A stretch of DNA of 38,334 bases from an uncultured Clostridia bacterium (GTDB taxonomy: Bacteria > Bacillota > Clostridia > TANB77 > CAG-508): the NCBI GenBank assembly GCA_944391755.1, contig CALXUT010000045.1, forward strand, positions 1 to 38,334. The letters run 5' to 3'. The notes under the pieces were generated by a model. That model saw only the letters and a list, made by a program, of their open reading frames with translations. It made no database searches and was not told the origin of the DNA. Below are positions 1 through 8,043 of this stretch, in pieces. The position numbers were made by a program, and so were the translations under genes. Within the stretch, counting starts at the first letter, position 1, and each line of letters opens with the position of its first letter.

Positions 1-1
1 T

Positions 2-976
2 ATGGCTCATCTTAAAGATATTGTAGAAATTCCTATTTATGCAATTCCAGAATGGACTTTAAGATACAGTTTAGGAAGTTATTATGAAGAAGCAAAATCA
101 CAATTCTCAATGCTTGCTTACGAAACTTCAGAGTCAATTATAAAAGTATCAGATTATAATAAAATTGCATCACTTTATGGATTGGAACAATATAGTTTAA
201 ATGGAGATGAATATATTGTACTTTGCGATTTTGATAATATGACAAAAGTAAGAAATGAAGCATTAAAAGAAGATTCAAATATGGAAATAAATGGAAAAAT
301 ATATCATGCAAAATATAAGGAATGTCAAAGTGGATATATCTATCTATCAACAAGTCATACAAATACAGGAATTATTTTAGTGCCAGACAATTTTGAGCTT
401 AAAGAAGAATGGAAAGAACAACAATTCCTAGCAGCCAATTTCAATGCAGAAACAGATGAAGAAAAAGAAGAATTCAATAATGAGTTAGTAGGAGAAGAAA
501 GAAATGCACTATATAATAATTTAACCAAAAAAGACATTGAACTAGACGGAATGACCAAAATTGCCATTGTAGAATCAAGTAAAGGGTTAGCAGCAATTAT
601 TATCTTTATAGCTATTTACTTAGGAATTATATTTTTAATTGCAAGTTCAGCAATTTTAGCTTTAAAGCAATTAACAGAAAGTTCTGATAATAAACAAAGA
701 TATACCATATTAAGAAAAATCGGTTGTGATGAAAAAATGATTAACAAAGCATTGTTTAGACAAATATTTATTTTCTTCATGCTACCATTAGCTTTAGCCA
801 TCATACACTCTATATTTGGAATCAAATTTATTTTATCAATGCTTGCCGTATTAGCATCACCAGATGAATTATTGCCTTCTGTTATCGTAACAGCAGTTAT
901 TATTGGAACAATATATGGATTATATTTCTTAGCAACCTATTTAGGAAGTAAAACCATTATTAAAGAGGAGGAATAA
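2..976 (+). CDS. ABC transporter permease, FtsX/BceB type (5'-truncated)
   Basis: This is the C-terminal part of a MacB/FtsX-like permease. The frame is open at the left edge, so the ATG at base 2 is probably internal. The visible 324 residues have a soluble extracytoplasmic stretch (about 1-190) and then three hydrophobic segments (about 194-222, 246-280 and 292-315). This is the normal end of a BceB-type permease from bacitracin or antimicrobial-peptide export and sensing systems. The next gene is a YxeA-family protein, the usual partner of such permeases (as in B. subtilis yxdLM-yxeA). The ATPase gene should lie just off the left edge. The membrane-transporter call is secure. The substrate cannot be read from the sequence. 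Confidence 0.8.
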   Translation: MAHLKDIVEIPIYAIPEWTLRYSLGSYYEEAKSQFSMLAYETSESIIKVSDYNKIASLYGLEQYSLNGDEYIVLCDFDNMTKVRNEALKEDSNMEINGKIYHAKYKECQSGYIYLSTSHTNTGIILVPDNFELKEEWKEQQFLAANFNAETDEEKEEFNNELVGEERNALYNNLTKKDIELDGMTKIAIVESSKGLAAIIIFIAIYLGIIFLIASSAILALKQLTESSDNKQRYTILRKIGCDEKMINKALFRQIFIFFMLPLALAIIHSIFGIKFILSMLAVLASPDELLPSVIVTAVIIGTIYGLYFLATYLGSKTIIKEEE

Positions 977-978
977 AT

Positions 979-1332
979 ATGGAGAGTTTTAAAGAAAAAA
1001 TACCGATGATAATTGCCGTTATTATCGTAATCGCCTTAATGGCAGGAGCATTTTACTTTTTAGTGATACACAAAAATGTTTATTATGTACAAATAGACAA
1101 TACAAAACTAGAACAAGTTTCCAATAAAGATGACATGAAGTATCAATATACGCTAACAGCATATAACAAAAATGGAAAATCAAAAGAAATTCAATTCAAA
1201 ACAAGTAGAGAATTACGAGAAGGAGCTTATATAGAATTAGAAACAATGTCAGTAAGAGGTGTTGTTAGCTGGAAAGAAGTGCAAGTAAACGAATTACCAG
1301 ATAAGGTAAAAACAGAATGGAATATCCAGTAA
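979..1332 (+). CDS. YxeA family protein (DUF1093)
   Basis: A 117-residue protein with one N-terminal membrane anchor (about residues 8-28) and a small extracytoplasmic beta-rich domain. The pattern VYYVQI, then KYQYTLTAYNKNGK, then the REGAYIELE and VVSWKEV stretches matches the YxeA (DUF1093) family. These proteins are encoded beside BceAB-like ABC transporters, and their exact role is not established. The start is fixed by a GAGGAGG ribosome site at the end of the permease gene, and the ATG lies 2 nt after the permease stop. The two genes are almost certainly co-transcribed and probably translationally coupled. Confidence 0.8.
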   Translation: MESFKEKIPMIIAVIIVIALMAGAFYFLVIHKNVYYVQIDNTKLEQVSNKDDMKYQYTLTAYNKNGKSKEIQFKTSRELREGAYIELETMSVRGVVSWKEVQVNELPDKVKTEWNIQ

Positions 1333-1382
1333 ATGATATCATAAAGGAATTAGATAATATATAGAAAAAGAGGTGGTAATGT

Positions 1383-2084
1383 ATGAAAAAAATAATAGGT
1401 AGAATTTTATTTGTCATTTTACTAATGATTATTAGTATATGTTTATTGTTCATAGGAAATGGATATAATATGTATAAAACGGCAATTGAAGAAACACCAT
1501 TAGAAGAGAAAATAAATGAGATAAAATCTAGAGAAAATTATACAACTCTTTCAGAATTACCACAGACTTATATCAATGCAGTTATTTCTGTTGAAGATCA
1601 TAGATTTTATAATCATCCTGGAATTGATATTATTGCAATTGGTAGGGCAGCAATCAATGATATAAAAGCAATGAGTTTTGTGGAAGGTGGAAGTACGATT
1701 ACACAACAAATTGCTAAAAATGAATACTTTACACAAGAAAAAAAGATAACAAGAAAAATTGCAGAAGTGTTTATGGCTTTTGAAATAGAGAAGAATTATG
1801 ATAAAGATGAGATTTTAGAAATTTATATCAATACCATTTATTTTGGAAATGGATATTATAATATAAAAGATGCAGCACAAGGATATTTTGGAAAACTACC
1901 AAAAGATATGACTGATGGTGAAAGTATTATGCTAGCAGGAATTCCGAATGCACCTTCTGTATATGCACCTACAGAAAATCCAGAACTTGCAAAACAAAGA
2001 CAAAAACAAGTGATAGAAAAAATGATAGAATATGGATATTTGACAGAAGAGGAAGCAGAAAAGATTATTAATGAAAATCCATAA
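1383..2084 (+). CDS. monofunctional peptidoglycan glycosyltransferase (GT51), copy 1
   Basis: A 233-residue transglycosylase that polymerises lipid II into glycan strands at the outer face of the membrane. It has one N-terminal membrane anchor (about 5-27) and then a GT51 domain. The motif VEDHRFYNHPG carries the predicted catalytic Glu (E71). It is followed by GGSTITQQIAKN, the RKIAEVFMAFEIEKN block, and the later MLAGIPNAPSVYAP block. There is no transpeptidase domain, so it is an MtgA-like monofunctional enzyme and not a class A PBP. The start is supported by AGAGGTGG about 8 nt upstream. A close paralogue lies at 31234-31962. The position after permease-yxeA (50-nt gap) suggests it shares their transcript and possibly an envelope-stress role. 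Confidence 0.88.
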   Translation: MKKIIGRILFVILLMIISICLLFIGNGYNMYKTAIEETPLEEKINEIKSRENYTTLSELPQTYINAVISVEDHRFYNHPGIDIIAIGRAAINDIKAMSFVEGGSTITQQIAKNEYFTQEKKITRKIAEVFMAFEIEKNYDKDEILEIYINTIYFGNGYYNIKDAAQGYFGKLPKDMTDGESIMLAGIPNAPSVYAPTENPELAKQRQKQVIEKMIEYGYLTEEEAEKIINENP

Positions 2085-2104
2085 AAAATGAGATTATAAA
2101 AAGA

Positions 2105-2150
2105 AAAGTGCTTTACATATGATAAATCATTTTCATATGTGAGGCACTTT
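2105..2150 (+). terminator. hairpin after the first glycosyltransferase gene
   Basis: AAAGTGC pairs with GCACTTT and continues into ACATATGA/TCATATGT, giving an almost continuous 18-bp stem with two G-U pairs and a loop of about 10 nt. It ends in only three T's, so it could be a weak terminator or an mRNA 3'-end stabiliser. Confidence 0.5.
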
Positions 2151-2192
2151 AAACATGAGGGACTTCTTAAGAAAACCTAAAGAATATTTCAA

Positions 2193-2221
2193 TTGACAAA
2201 AACTTACTCTAATAATATAAT
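2193..2221 (+). promoter_or_regulatory. sigma-A-type promoter for the zinc-ribbon/DUF2085 pair
   Basis: TTGACA (2193-2198), a 17-nt spacer, and TATAAT (2216-2221). The -10 ends 21 nt before the ATG, so the leader is short. Confidence 0.7.
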
Positions 2222-2242
2222 ATATAAAGATGGAGGTAAACT

Positions 2243-2449
2243 ATGAGATGTCCTAAATGTGGTAGTAATAGTATATCTAGTATAATTGATACAAAGACTC
2301 ATACAAAAGGCTTTGATGGTGGAGATGCTTGTTGTGGCTATCTTTTATTTGGATGGCCTGGTATTTTATGCGGGTTATGTGATACAGGGAGTACAACAAC
2401 AGAAACAAAAACAACCAATATATGTAATGATTGTGGGCATAGATTTTAA
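2243..2449 (+). CDS. small zinc-ribbon protein
   Basis: A 68-residue protein that starts MRCPKCGSNS and ends CNDCGHRF. These are two CxxC knuckles expected to bind one zinc ion. Between them is an unusual hydrophobic, Cys/Gly-rich insert (CCGYLLFGWPGILCGLC) that could dip into the membrane or bind further metal. Small proteins of this plan recur in Firmicutes without a known function. The start follows a GGAGG site after a consensus promoter. The stop TAA shares its last A with the ATG of the next gene, so the two are translationally coupled. Another reading frame across this region is only an overlap artefact. Confidence 0.75.
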   Translation: MRCPKCGSNSISSIIDTKTHTKGFDGGDACCGYLLFGWPGILCGLCDTGSTTTETKTTNICNDCGHRF

Positions 2450-2820
2450 TGAAGAAGAGTACAAAAATAAAGACATGGGCTTTTTTTATGAGATTAGGGA
2501 ATCGATGGGGATGTCATCAAAGAGAAGATAGAAGTTTTAAAATCAAAGGTTGGCAATTTCCTATATGTAGTAGATGTACAGGAATTCTAACAGGTCAATT
2601 GATAGGAATTTTTATATATCTATTTCAGTTATCTATTCCATTGTATATAGATTTTTTATTTTTGGCAATTATGTTTTTTGATTGGTTTATTCAATATAAA
2701 AAAATAAAAGAGTCTACGAATTTTAGAAGATTTATAACAGGAAATTTAGCAGGAATAGCACAAATGAGTATTTTGATTAAATGTATAATATTTATTATTA
2801 ATATCATAAAAGCACTTTAA
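2449..2820 (+). CDS. DUF2085 family membrane protein
   Basis: A 123-residue protein with the DUF2085 signature: a CHQREDRSF block, then WQFPICSRCTGI and a following glycine region, leading into two or three membrane segments (about residues 45-62, 66-82 and 100-120). The conserved Cys and His residues suggest metal or cofactor binding near the membrane face, but the family function is unknown. It overlaps the zinc-ribbon gene by one base, and the two probably work together. The stop codon lies inside the downstream terminator stem. Confidence 0.75.
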   Translation: MKKSTKIKTWAFFMRLGNRWGCHQREDRSFKIKGWQFPICSRCTGILTGQLIGIFIYLFQLSIPLYIDFLFLAIMFFDWFIQYKKIKESTNFRRFITGNLAGIAQMSILIKCIIFIINIIKAL

Positions 2821-2830
2821 AAGTGCTTTT
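2808..2830 (+). terminator. terminator overlapping the DUF2085 stop codon
   Basis: AAAAGCACTTT followed directly by its complement AAAGTGCTTTT. The T-rich end serves as the tail. The stem sequence resembles the hairpin at 2105-2150. Confidence 0.6.
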
Positions 2831-2845
2831 TACATTTTAAAGGTA

Positions 2846-2874
2846 TTGCAAAAATATAAAAATTATGTTAATAT
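2846..2874 (+). promoter_or_regulatory. possible promoter for the Rpn-family gene
   Basis: TTGCAA (2846-2851), 17-nt spacer, TAATAT (2869-2874) with an extended -10 TG. It would give a leader of about 95 nt holding a small GGC/GCC hairpin near 2920-2933. Confidence 0.4.
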
Positions 2875-2973
2875 AAAGATGATTTATATTTCAAATTATT
2901 TTTAAATCAAAAAATCAAGGCAATTCAGCCTAAAGATTTCAATAGTAAATGAAATAAAATATAAAAAAGAAAA

Positions 2974-3831
2974 GTGGTGAAGTATATCGATAAATTATTA
3001 GACCCAAAAATAGACTATGTATTTAAAAGGATATTTGGCTATGTAGGCAATGAGGACATAACCAAAGGATTAATAAGTTCTATCATTCAAAAAGAAATAA
3101 GTAATGTAGAATTAGATAATAGTACAATACTAGAAAAAGACCTGTTAGAAGATAAAGTAGGAATACTAGATATAAGAGCAAAAATAGAGGATAAAATTAA
3201 TTGCAATATTGAAATGCAGATAGTAGATAGAAAAAATATAGAAAAAAGAATCTTATACTATTGGAGCAAATTATACAATATGAATTTAAAAGTGGGAAAA
3301 GATTATGAAAACTTAGAAAAAGTAATTGTGATATTAATAACAGATTATGAAATAGATAGTCTAAAAGAAATAAAAAAATATGAAACAAAATGGAACATAA
3401 GAGAAGAGGAATACCAAAAAGTGATATTGACAGAAGTAATGGAATTTTATATAATTGAATTGCCCAAATATGAGAAATATAAGGCCAAAACAAAAAATGA
3501 GGACTTAAATAGGTGGATAAAATTTATAAAAGAACCAGAGGTGGTAGAAATGGGAGATAATAAAGAAATAAAAAAAGCGAAAGAAGTGCTAGAAGAAATT
3601 AGCAAAGATAAAAGAGAAAGATATTTAGCAGAATTAAGGGAAAAATACATATTAGATCAAAAAGCAATAGAAGATGCTGGATATGATAAGGGATTAAAAG
3701 ATGGAATGAGCCAAGGACGTAAAGAAAGAAACATAGAAATCGCCAAAAATCTCCTAAAATTAAATATGTCAATAGAACAAATAAAAAAAGTTACAGGATT
3801 AACAGAAGAAGAAATAAAAAAGTTAAAATAA
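2974..3831 (+). CDS. Rpn family PD-(D/E)XK nuclease / transposase-like protein
   Basis: A 285-residue protein of the Rpn (recombination-promoting nuclease, PDDEXK transposase) family. The N-terminus LLDPKIDYVFKRIFG is diagnostic. The nuclease core includes the ILDIRAKIED strand and the NCNIEMQI strand carrying the acidic and Glu-x-Gln residues, then the KRILYYWSKLYN helix. The C-terminal third (about 193-285) is helical and charged and ends in a short helix-turn-helix-like unit (NIEIAKNLLKLNMSIEQIKKVTGLTEEE). The start is one of two adjacent GTG codons (2974 or 2977) behind an A/G-rich site, so the N-terminus is uncertain by one residue. Rpn proteins are known as DNA endonucleases linked to RecA-independent transfer and phage defence. 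A candidate internal gene starts at 3550. Confidence 0.8.
   Translation: MVKYIDKLLDPKIDYVFKRIFGYVGNEDITKGLISSIIQKEISNVELDNSTILEKDLLEDKVGILDIRAKIEDKINCNIEMQIVDRKNIEKRILYYWSKLYNMNLKVGKDYENLEKVIVILITDYEIDSLKEIKKYETKWNIREEEYQKVILTEVMEFYIIELPKYEKYKAKTKNEDLNRWIKFIKEPEVVEMGDNKEIKKAKEVLEEISKDKRERYLAELREKYILDQKAIEDAGYDKGLKDGMSQGRKERNIEIAKNLLKLNMSIEQIKKVTGLTEEEIKKLK
3550..3831 (+). CDS. candidate internal small protein (RpnS-like) within the Rpn gene
   Basis: An in-frame ATG at residue 193 of the Rpn protein has AGAGGTGG at 3537-3544, 5 nt upstream. This is one of the better Shine-Dalgarno matches in the window and clearly better than the site before the full-length GTG start. Initiation here would make a 93-residue protein consisting only of the helical C-terminal domain. 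E. coli rpn genes are reported to encode such C-terminal small proteins from internal starts, and these restrain the nuclease. Expression here is inferred only from the ribosome site and position. Confidence 0.35.
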   Translation: MGDNKEIKKAKEVLEEISKDKRERYLAELREKYILDQKAIEDAGYDKGLKDGMSQGRKERNIEIAKNLLKLNMSIEQIKKVTGLTEEEIKKLK

Positions 3832-3865
3832 TTTAAATCAAAAAGTTTGAAATATAAATCATAGA

Positions 3866-3902
3866 AATCAATCTAATTTTCTTAAGATTAGGTTGATTTT
3901 TT
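3866..3902 (+). terminator. intrinsic terminator after the Rpn gene
   Basis: AATCAATCTAAT (3866-3877) pairs with ATTAGGTTGATT (3887-3898) with one G-U pair, and a T tract follows. Confidence 0.85.
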
Positions 3903-3911
3903 GCAAAAATA

Positions 3912-3940
3912 CTGACAAAACACGATGCAAATGATATAAT
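3912..3940 (+). promoter_or_regulatory. promoter of the 4-9.8 kb operon
   Basis: CTGACA (3912-3917), 17-nt spacer, TATAAT (3935-3940) with an extended -10 TGA. It lies just after the previous terminator and 22 nt before the first ATG. Confidence 0.7.
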
Positions 3941-3962
3941 CAAAGAAAAAAAGGAGAAAAAA

Positions 3963-5522
3963 ATGATAAGATTACAAGACATAAAAATAAGAGAAGACTT
4001 ATCAGAACAAGAAGTTTTAAAAAAAGCAATTGCCAAAAATCATATAAAACTAGAAGAAATTGAAAAATGGTATATATACAAAAAATCAATTGATGCCAGA
4101 AAAAAAGAAGATATTCATTATAATTATACAATCAATATACAATTAAAAGATAGAAAAAAAGAAGCAAAATTTACAAAAATAGAAGAATACAAATTTCCGA
4201 AAATAGATATAAAACGAAAAAGTAAAACTAACCCTGTGATTGTTGGAGCAGGACCTGCAGGATTATTTGCCGGATTAATACTCATAGAAAATGGAATAAA
4301 ACCAATCATTTTAGAAAGAGGAAAACAAGTAGAAGAAAGAATAAAAGACATAGAAGAATTTGTAAAAACGAGAAAGATTAATCCGGAATCCAATATCCAA
4401 TTTGGCGAAGGCGGAGCAGGAACATTCTCTGACGGAAAATTAAATACAGGGAATACCAGTATCTATTCACGAAAAGTACTAGAAGAATTTGTAAGATTTG
4501 GAGCACCAGAAGAAATATTATATACAGCAAAACCACATATAGGAACAGATAACCTAGTAAACATTGTAAAAAATATGAGGAATTATATTCTTGAAAACGG
4601 TGGGCAAATAGTATTCCAAGAAAAAGTAACAGATATTGAAATGGAAGAAGGCAAAATAAAAGCGGTAATCTGTTCAAAAAGAATAGAAACAGATGTAGTT
4701 ATCTTAGCAATAGGACACAGTGCAAGAGATACTTTTAAGAAATTATATGATTTAGATATAGAAATGAAACCTAAGAATTTTGCAGTAGGTGTAAGAATTG
4801 AACATTTACAAAAAGATATTAATAAAATGCAATATGGGGAGAATCCTAAATTAAAATTACCAACTGCAGATTACAAATTCGTATATCATGCAAATAATGG
4901 AAGAACTTGTTATACATTTTGTATGTGTCCAGGAGGAAAAGTGATAGCCTCAAACTCAGAAGAAAATTCTATAGTAACAAATGGGATGAGTAATTTTGCA
5001 AGAGATGGCGAAAACGCCAATAGTGCTTTATTGGTAAATGTAACCGTAGAAGATTATTACAAAAATACACCTTTAGATGGCATGTATTTTCAAGAAGATT
5101 TAGAAAGGAAAGCATATAAACTAGGAGGACAAAATTATAATGCACCAATCCAAAAAGTAGAAGATTTTTTAACTAACACAAAAACAAAAAGCTTAGGAAA
5201 AGTAAAACCTACCTATTTACCAGGAGTGACAATGGCAAATTTAAATGAAATTTTACCAGACTATGTAGCAGAGACATTAAAAGAAGGAATTATAAATTCA
5301 GATAAGAAAATGCATGGATTTTATGATAAAGATGCCATATTAACAGGAGTGGAAACAAGAAGCTCATCACCAGTCCAAATAATAAGAGATAAAGAAAATC
5401 TACAATCCATAAATGTAGAAGGACTATATCCTTGTGGAGAAGGTGCAGGATATGCCGGAGGCATTATGACAGCAGCAGTAGATGGAATCAGATGTGCCAT
5501 AAAAGTATTAGAAAAAGAATAA
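3963..5522 (+). CDS. FAD-dependent oxidoreductase (uncharacterised FAD dehydrogenase type, COG2509-like)
   Basis: A 519-residue flavoprotein. An N-terminal domain of about 85 residues precedes the dinucleotide-binding motif VIVGAGPAGLFAG (about residue 92) and the ERGKQVEER strand end. FGEGGAGTFSDGKLNTG follows, characteristic of this group. A second FAD contact is VVILAIGHSARDT, and the C-terminal GLYPCGEGAGYAGGI motif closes the flavin site. Length and motif order match the uncharacterised FAD-dependent dehydrogenases common in Firmicutes. The substrate is unknown. The enzyme is cytoplasmic, with no signal peptide or membrane segment. It is the first gene of a seven-gene co-directional run ending with rdgB. 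Confidence 0.85.
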   Translation: MIRLQDIKIREDLSEQEVLKKAIAKNHIKLEEIEKWYIYKKSIDARKKEDIHYNYTINIQLKDRKKEAKFTKIEEYKFPKIDIKRKSKTNPVIVGAGPAGLFAGLILIENGIKPIILERGKQVEERIKDIEEFVKTRKINPESNIQFGEGGAGTFSDGKLNTGNTSIYSRKVLEEFVRFGAPEEILYTAKPHIGTDNLVNIVKNMRNYILENGGQIVFQEKVTDIEMEEGKIKAVICSKRIETDVVILAIGHSARDTFKKLYDLDIEMKPKNFAVGVRIEHLQKDINKMQYGENPKLKLPTADYKFVYHANNGRTCYTFCMCPGGKVIASNSEENSIVTNGMSNFARDGENANSALLVNVTVEDYYKNTPLDGMYFQEDLERKAYKLGGQNYNAPIQKVEDFLTNTKTKSLGKVKPTYLPGVTMANLNEILPDYVAETLKEGIINSDKKMHGFYDKDAILTGVETRSSSPVQIIRDKENLQSINVEGLYPCGEGAGYAGGIMTAAVDGIRCAIKVLEKE

Positions 5523-5576
5523 GCCGGATAGGAGATATTAATGAAAAATTTTATATAGTGATGGAGGAATAGAAAA

Positions 5577-6329
5577 ATGAAATATGTAATCATAGATGAA
5601 AGAATGAGAAACATTGAAAAAGATAAATTGAAAGAATTAGGATATACATTAATAGAGATAAAACAAAGTGAAGAAGTTTATCCGGAGATTTCATCACATG
5701 TTGACATTTTTGCATGCAAAACAGGAGATAAAATTGTAATAGAACCAACACAATATGTTTATATGCCCAAACTAGAATGTTTTGAACAAGGTATTGATAA
5801 TGTGGAAGCAGAATATCCATTTGACATAAAATATAATGTATGTACAATAGGAAAAAAGGCAATTCACAATTTTAAATATACAGATAAAAAAATACAACAA
5901 GAATTAATTAAAAGTGGATATGAACTAATTCAAACAACACAAGGGTACACAAATTGTTCCGTAGCAGTTATAGATGATAAAAGTGCAATTGTAACAGACG
6001 AAGGACTTTATAAAATATTAGAAAATCAAAATATAGATGTACTATTTTTAAAGGACGAACCAGATATCAAATTATTAAGAACAATGGGCTATAGTAATAA
6101 AAATGGATTTGTTGGTGGTGCCATGGCAAGACTAGAAGATAATGTCATTGTTTTTGGAGAGTTGAATAAAATTGACAGAAAAAATAAAATAAGAAAATTC
6201 ATAGAAAAAAGAAACTTAAATATCATCGACTTTGAAGGGTTAGATGTGATTGATTATGGTGGAATTATAGAATTTGAGGAAGAAAATTTAAATGCCAGTA
6301 GCAACAAAATATATAAAAATAAAAGATAA
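5577..6329 (+). CDS. GME-fold (guanidino-modifying-enzyme-like) protein, DUF6873 type
   Basis: A 250-residue cytoplasmic protein resembling the DUF6873 family, which is annotated as having the GME fold of arginine deiminases and amidinotransferases. Visible blocks are the N-terminal VIIDERM, the central TTQGYTNCSVAVIDDKSAIVTDEG with a candidate catalytic Cys, a GGAMARLEDNVIVFGELN block, and a terminal acidic region. A classic GME His/Cys pair at the C-terminus is not obvious, so activity is uncertain. The start follows ATGGAGGAATAG. Its last 38 nt overlap the next gene in another frame, which argues for coupled expression with the metallopeptidase. Confidence 0.6.
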   Translation: MKYVIIDERMRNIEKDKLKELGYTLIEIKQSEEVYPEISSHVDIFACKTGDKIVIEPTQYVYMPKLECFEQGIDNVEAEYPFDIKYNVCTIGKKAIHNFKYTDKKIQQELIKSGYELIQTTQGYTNCSVAVIDDKSAIVTDEGLYKILENQNIDVLFLKDEPDIKLLRTMGYSNKNGFVGGAMARLEDNVIVFGELNKIDRKNKIRKFIEKRNLNIIDFEGLDVIDYGGIIEFEEENLNASSNKIYKNKR

Positions 6330-7032
6330 AGAGATACCCATTTCTATAAAAAGTTATAAAAATGCGAAATCTATAAAAATTTATTTTAAGAGTAATGTTT
6401 TAAGTGTTACAAAACCAACCAGATTACCTATAAAAATGGTTCTAAAAATGATTAAAGACAATGAAGAGGAAATTTATTATAAATATTTGAAAGTGATTTC
6501 GTCAGAAGTAAACACAATCAAACAATGGAAAACAGGAGAAACCATCTATTATAAAGGAATGGAGTTTCGAATTCAAAGAGAAGAAACAACGAAAAATAGA
6601 GTAAGTATAGAAATCAATGAAAAAGAGCAAATAGTTAAAATTACGGTTCCTGATAATCTTTCACAAGAAGAAATTAAAACACTTGTAGACAAATTAGTAA
6701 AACGAGTATTAAAAAATCAAACAGAAAACTTAATTTCTAAGAAATTACCTTATTGGAGTAAAGTAACAGGGTTGCCATACAATGAAGTAAAAATAAGAGA
6801 TGCTATCAGTCGATATGGAAGTTGCATGCCAAGTAAAAAGAATTTATATTTTTCTTCAAGATTAATCATGTTACCAGAAGATAAAGTTGATGCCATTATC
6901 GTGCATGAATTATGTCATTTTGTATATAAAAATCATAATAAAGATTTTTATAACTTAGTAGAGCGATTTATACCAAATTATGCAGAAATCGATAAATGGC
7001 TAAAAAAATATGGGAAATTGATAATGTTTTAA
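6292..7032 (+). CDS. YgjP-type metallopeptidase domain protein (M48-like zincin)
   Basis: A 246-residue protein. The zincin motif HELCHF lies at about residues 205-210, with a further His in KNHNKDFY. It is preceded by the SRYGSCMPSKKNLYFSSRL block typical of the YgjP (DUF45) family. The N-terminal 130 residues form the beta-rich part of that family. There is no signal peptide, so it acts in the cytoplasm. The start ATG at 6292 lies inside the previous gene behind GAGGAAGAAAA, a modest ribosome site. In this arrangement translation may depend on ribosomes finishing the upstream gene. Confidence 0.82.
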   Translation: MPVATKYIKIKDKEIPISIKSYKNAKSIKIYFKSNVLSVTKPTRLPIKMVLKMIKDNEEEIYYKYLKVISSEVNTIKQWKTGETIYYKGMEFRIQREETTKNRVSIEINEKEQIVKITVPDNLSQEEIKTLVDKLVKRVLKNQTENLISKKLPYWSKVTGLPYNEVKIRDAISRYGSCMPSKKNLYFSSRLIMLPEDKVDAIIVHELCHFVYKNHNKDFYNLVERFIPNYAEIDKWLKKYGKLIMF

Positions 7033-7042
7033 AAGGAGAATT

Positions 7043-8014
7043 ATGGATATACCACAAGAACTAAAAATAGCAATAGAAAATCAATTAGTAGGAATAAAAA
7101 GTAACCAAATCATAGAAAACTCTCAAAAGATAAGTAGCAGATATAGAAATAACATAGGAGATGGAAAAATATTTGTTAATAAGCAAGAAGAAGCATTGTC
7201 TTATGCAATATCCAGAATGCCATCCACTTATTGTGCTATTTATTCTGCATTGGATCATACGCTAGAAAATTACAATGAGAAAATAAACACTTGTTATGAC
7301 ATGGGAGCAGGTACAGGAGCTGCTACTTGGGCAGTCAACCAATTCATGCATTTAGAGAAATGTACATGCTTTGAAAGAGAACAAGTCATGATTAACATGG
7401 GGAAAAAACTAATGAAAGGAGTCGAACTACTAAAACAAGTAGATTGGAAAAAGTTCGATATTTTAAAAGATAATTTTACAGAAAAAGCAGATTTGGTTAT
7501 TACTTCTTATATGATAAATGAATTACCAGAGGAAAATAAAAATGAAATCATAAAAAAACTTTGGAATGCTACAAATAAAATATTATTGATAATTGAACCT
7601 GGAACACCAGCTGGATTTAAAAATATAGTAAATGCAAGAGAAATGTTATTAAAGGAAGGAGCAAACATTATAGCTCCATGTAGCCATCAAAATGAATGCA
7701 AAATAAAAGAAGATGACTGGTGTAGTTTTTATGTGAGAGTCAATAGAAGTGGAATACAAAGACTAGCCAAAAAAGGAGAGCTAGGATATGAAGATGAAAA
7801 ATTTTCATATATTGCTTTTTCTAAAAAGGCAATCGATAACCAAAAAACACGAATATTAAGACATCCGCAAATTTATCAAGGATATGTGAAAATAAAAGTT
7901 TGTACCAATCACGGAATTGAAGAAAAAATCTATTCCAAAAAAGATGGTGAAATTTATAAAAAAATAAAAAAATTAAATGCAGGAGATATTATTGAAAACA
8001 ATACAAAATTGTGA
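7043..8014 (+). CDS. Rsm22-type methyltransferase (small ribosomal subunit associated)
   Basis: A 323-residue SAM-dependent methyltransferase of the Rsm22 family. The SAM motif CYDMGAGTGAATWAV is at about residues 85-99. The block ITSYMINELPEE lies near residue 155, followed by LLIIEPGTPAGF. A Cys cluster (CSHQNECKIKEDDWC, about 212-228) is typical of the metal-binding part of Rsm22. The mitochondrial homologue is tied to small-subunit ribosome assembly, while the bacterial role is less clear. The start ATG follows AAAAGGAG, and the gene begins 10 nt after the metallopeptidase stop. Confidence 0.8.
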   Translation: MDIPQELKIAIENQLVGIKSNQIIENSQKISSRYRNNIGDGKIFVNKQEEALSYAISRMPSTYCAIYSALDHTLENYNEKINTCYDMGAGTGAATWAVNQFMHLEKCTCFEREQVMINMGKKLMKGVELLKQVDWKKFDILKDNFTEKADLVITSYMINELPEENKNEIIKKLWNATNKILLIIEPGTPAGFKNIVNAREMLLKEGANIIAPCSHQNECKIKEDDWCSFYVRVNRSGIQRLAKKGELGYEDEKFSYIAFSKKAIDNQKTRILRHPQIYQGYVKIKVCTNHGIEEKIYSKKDGEIYKKIKKLNAGDIIENNTKL

Positions 8015-8043
8015 TAATATACAAACAGAATGGAGGAATGAGT

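Noticed and set aside
2286-2531. 81-codon frame overlapping the zinc-ribbon and DUF2085 genes
   Set aside because: It is a shadow frame across two better supported genes with a ribosome site, CxxC motifs and a family signature.
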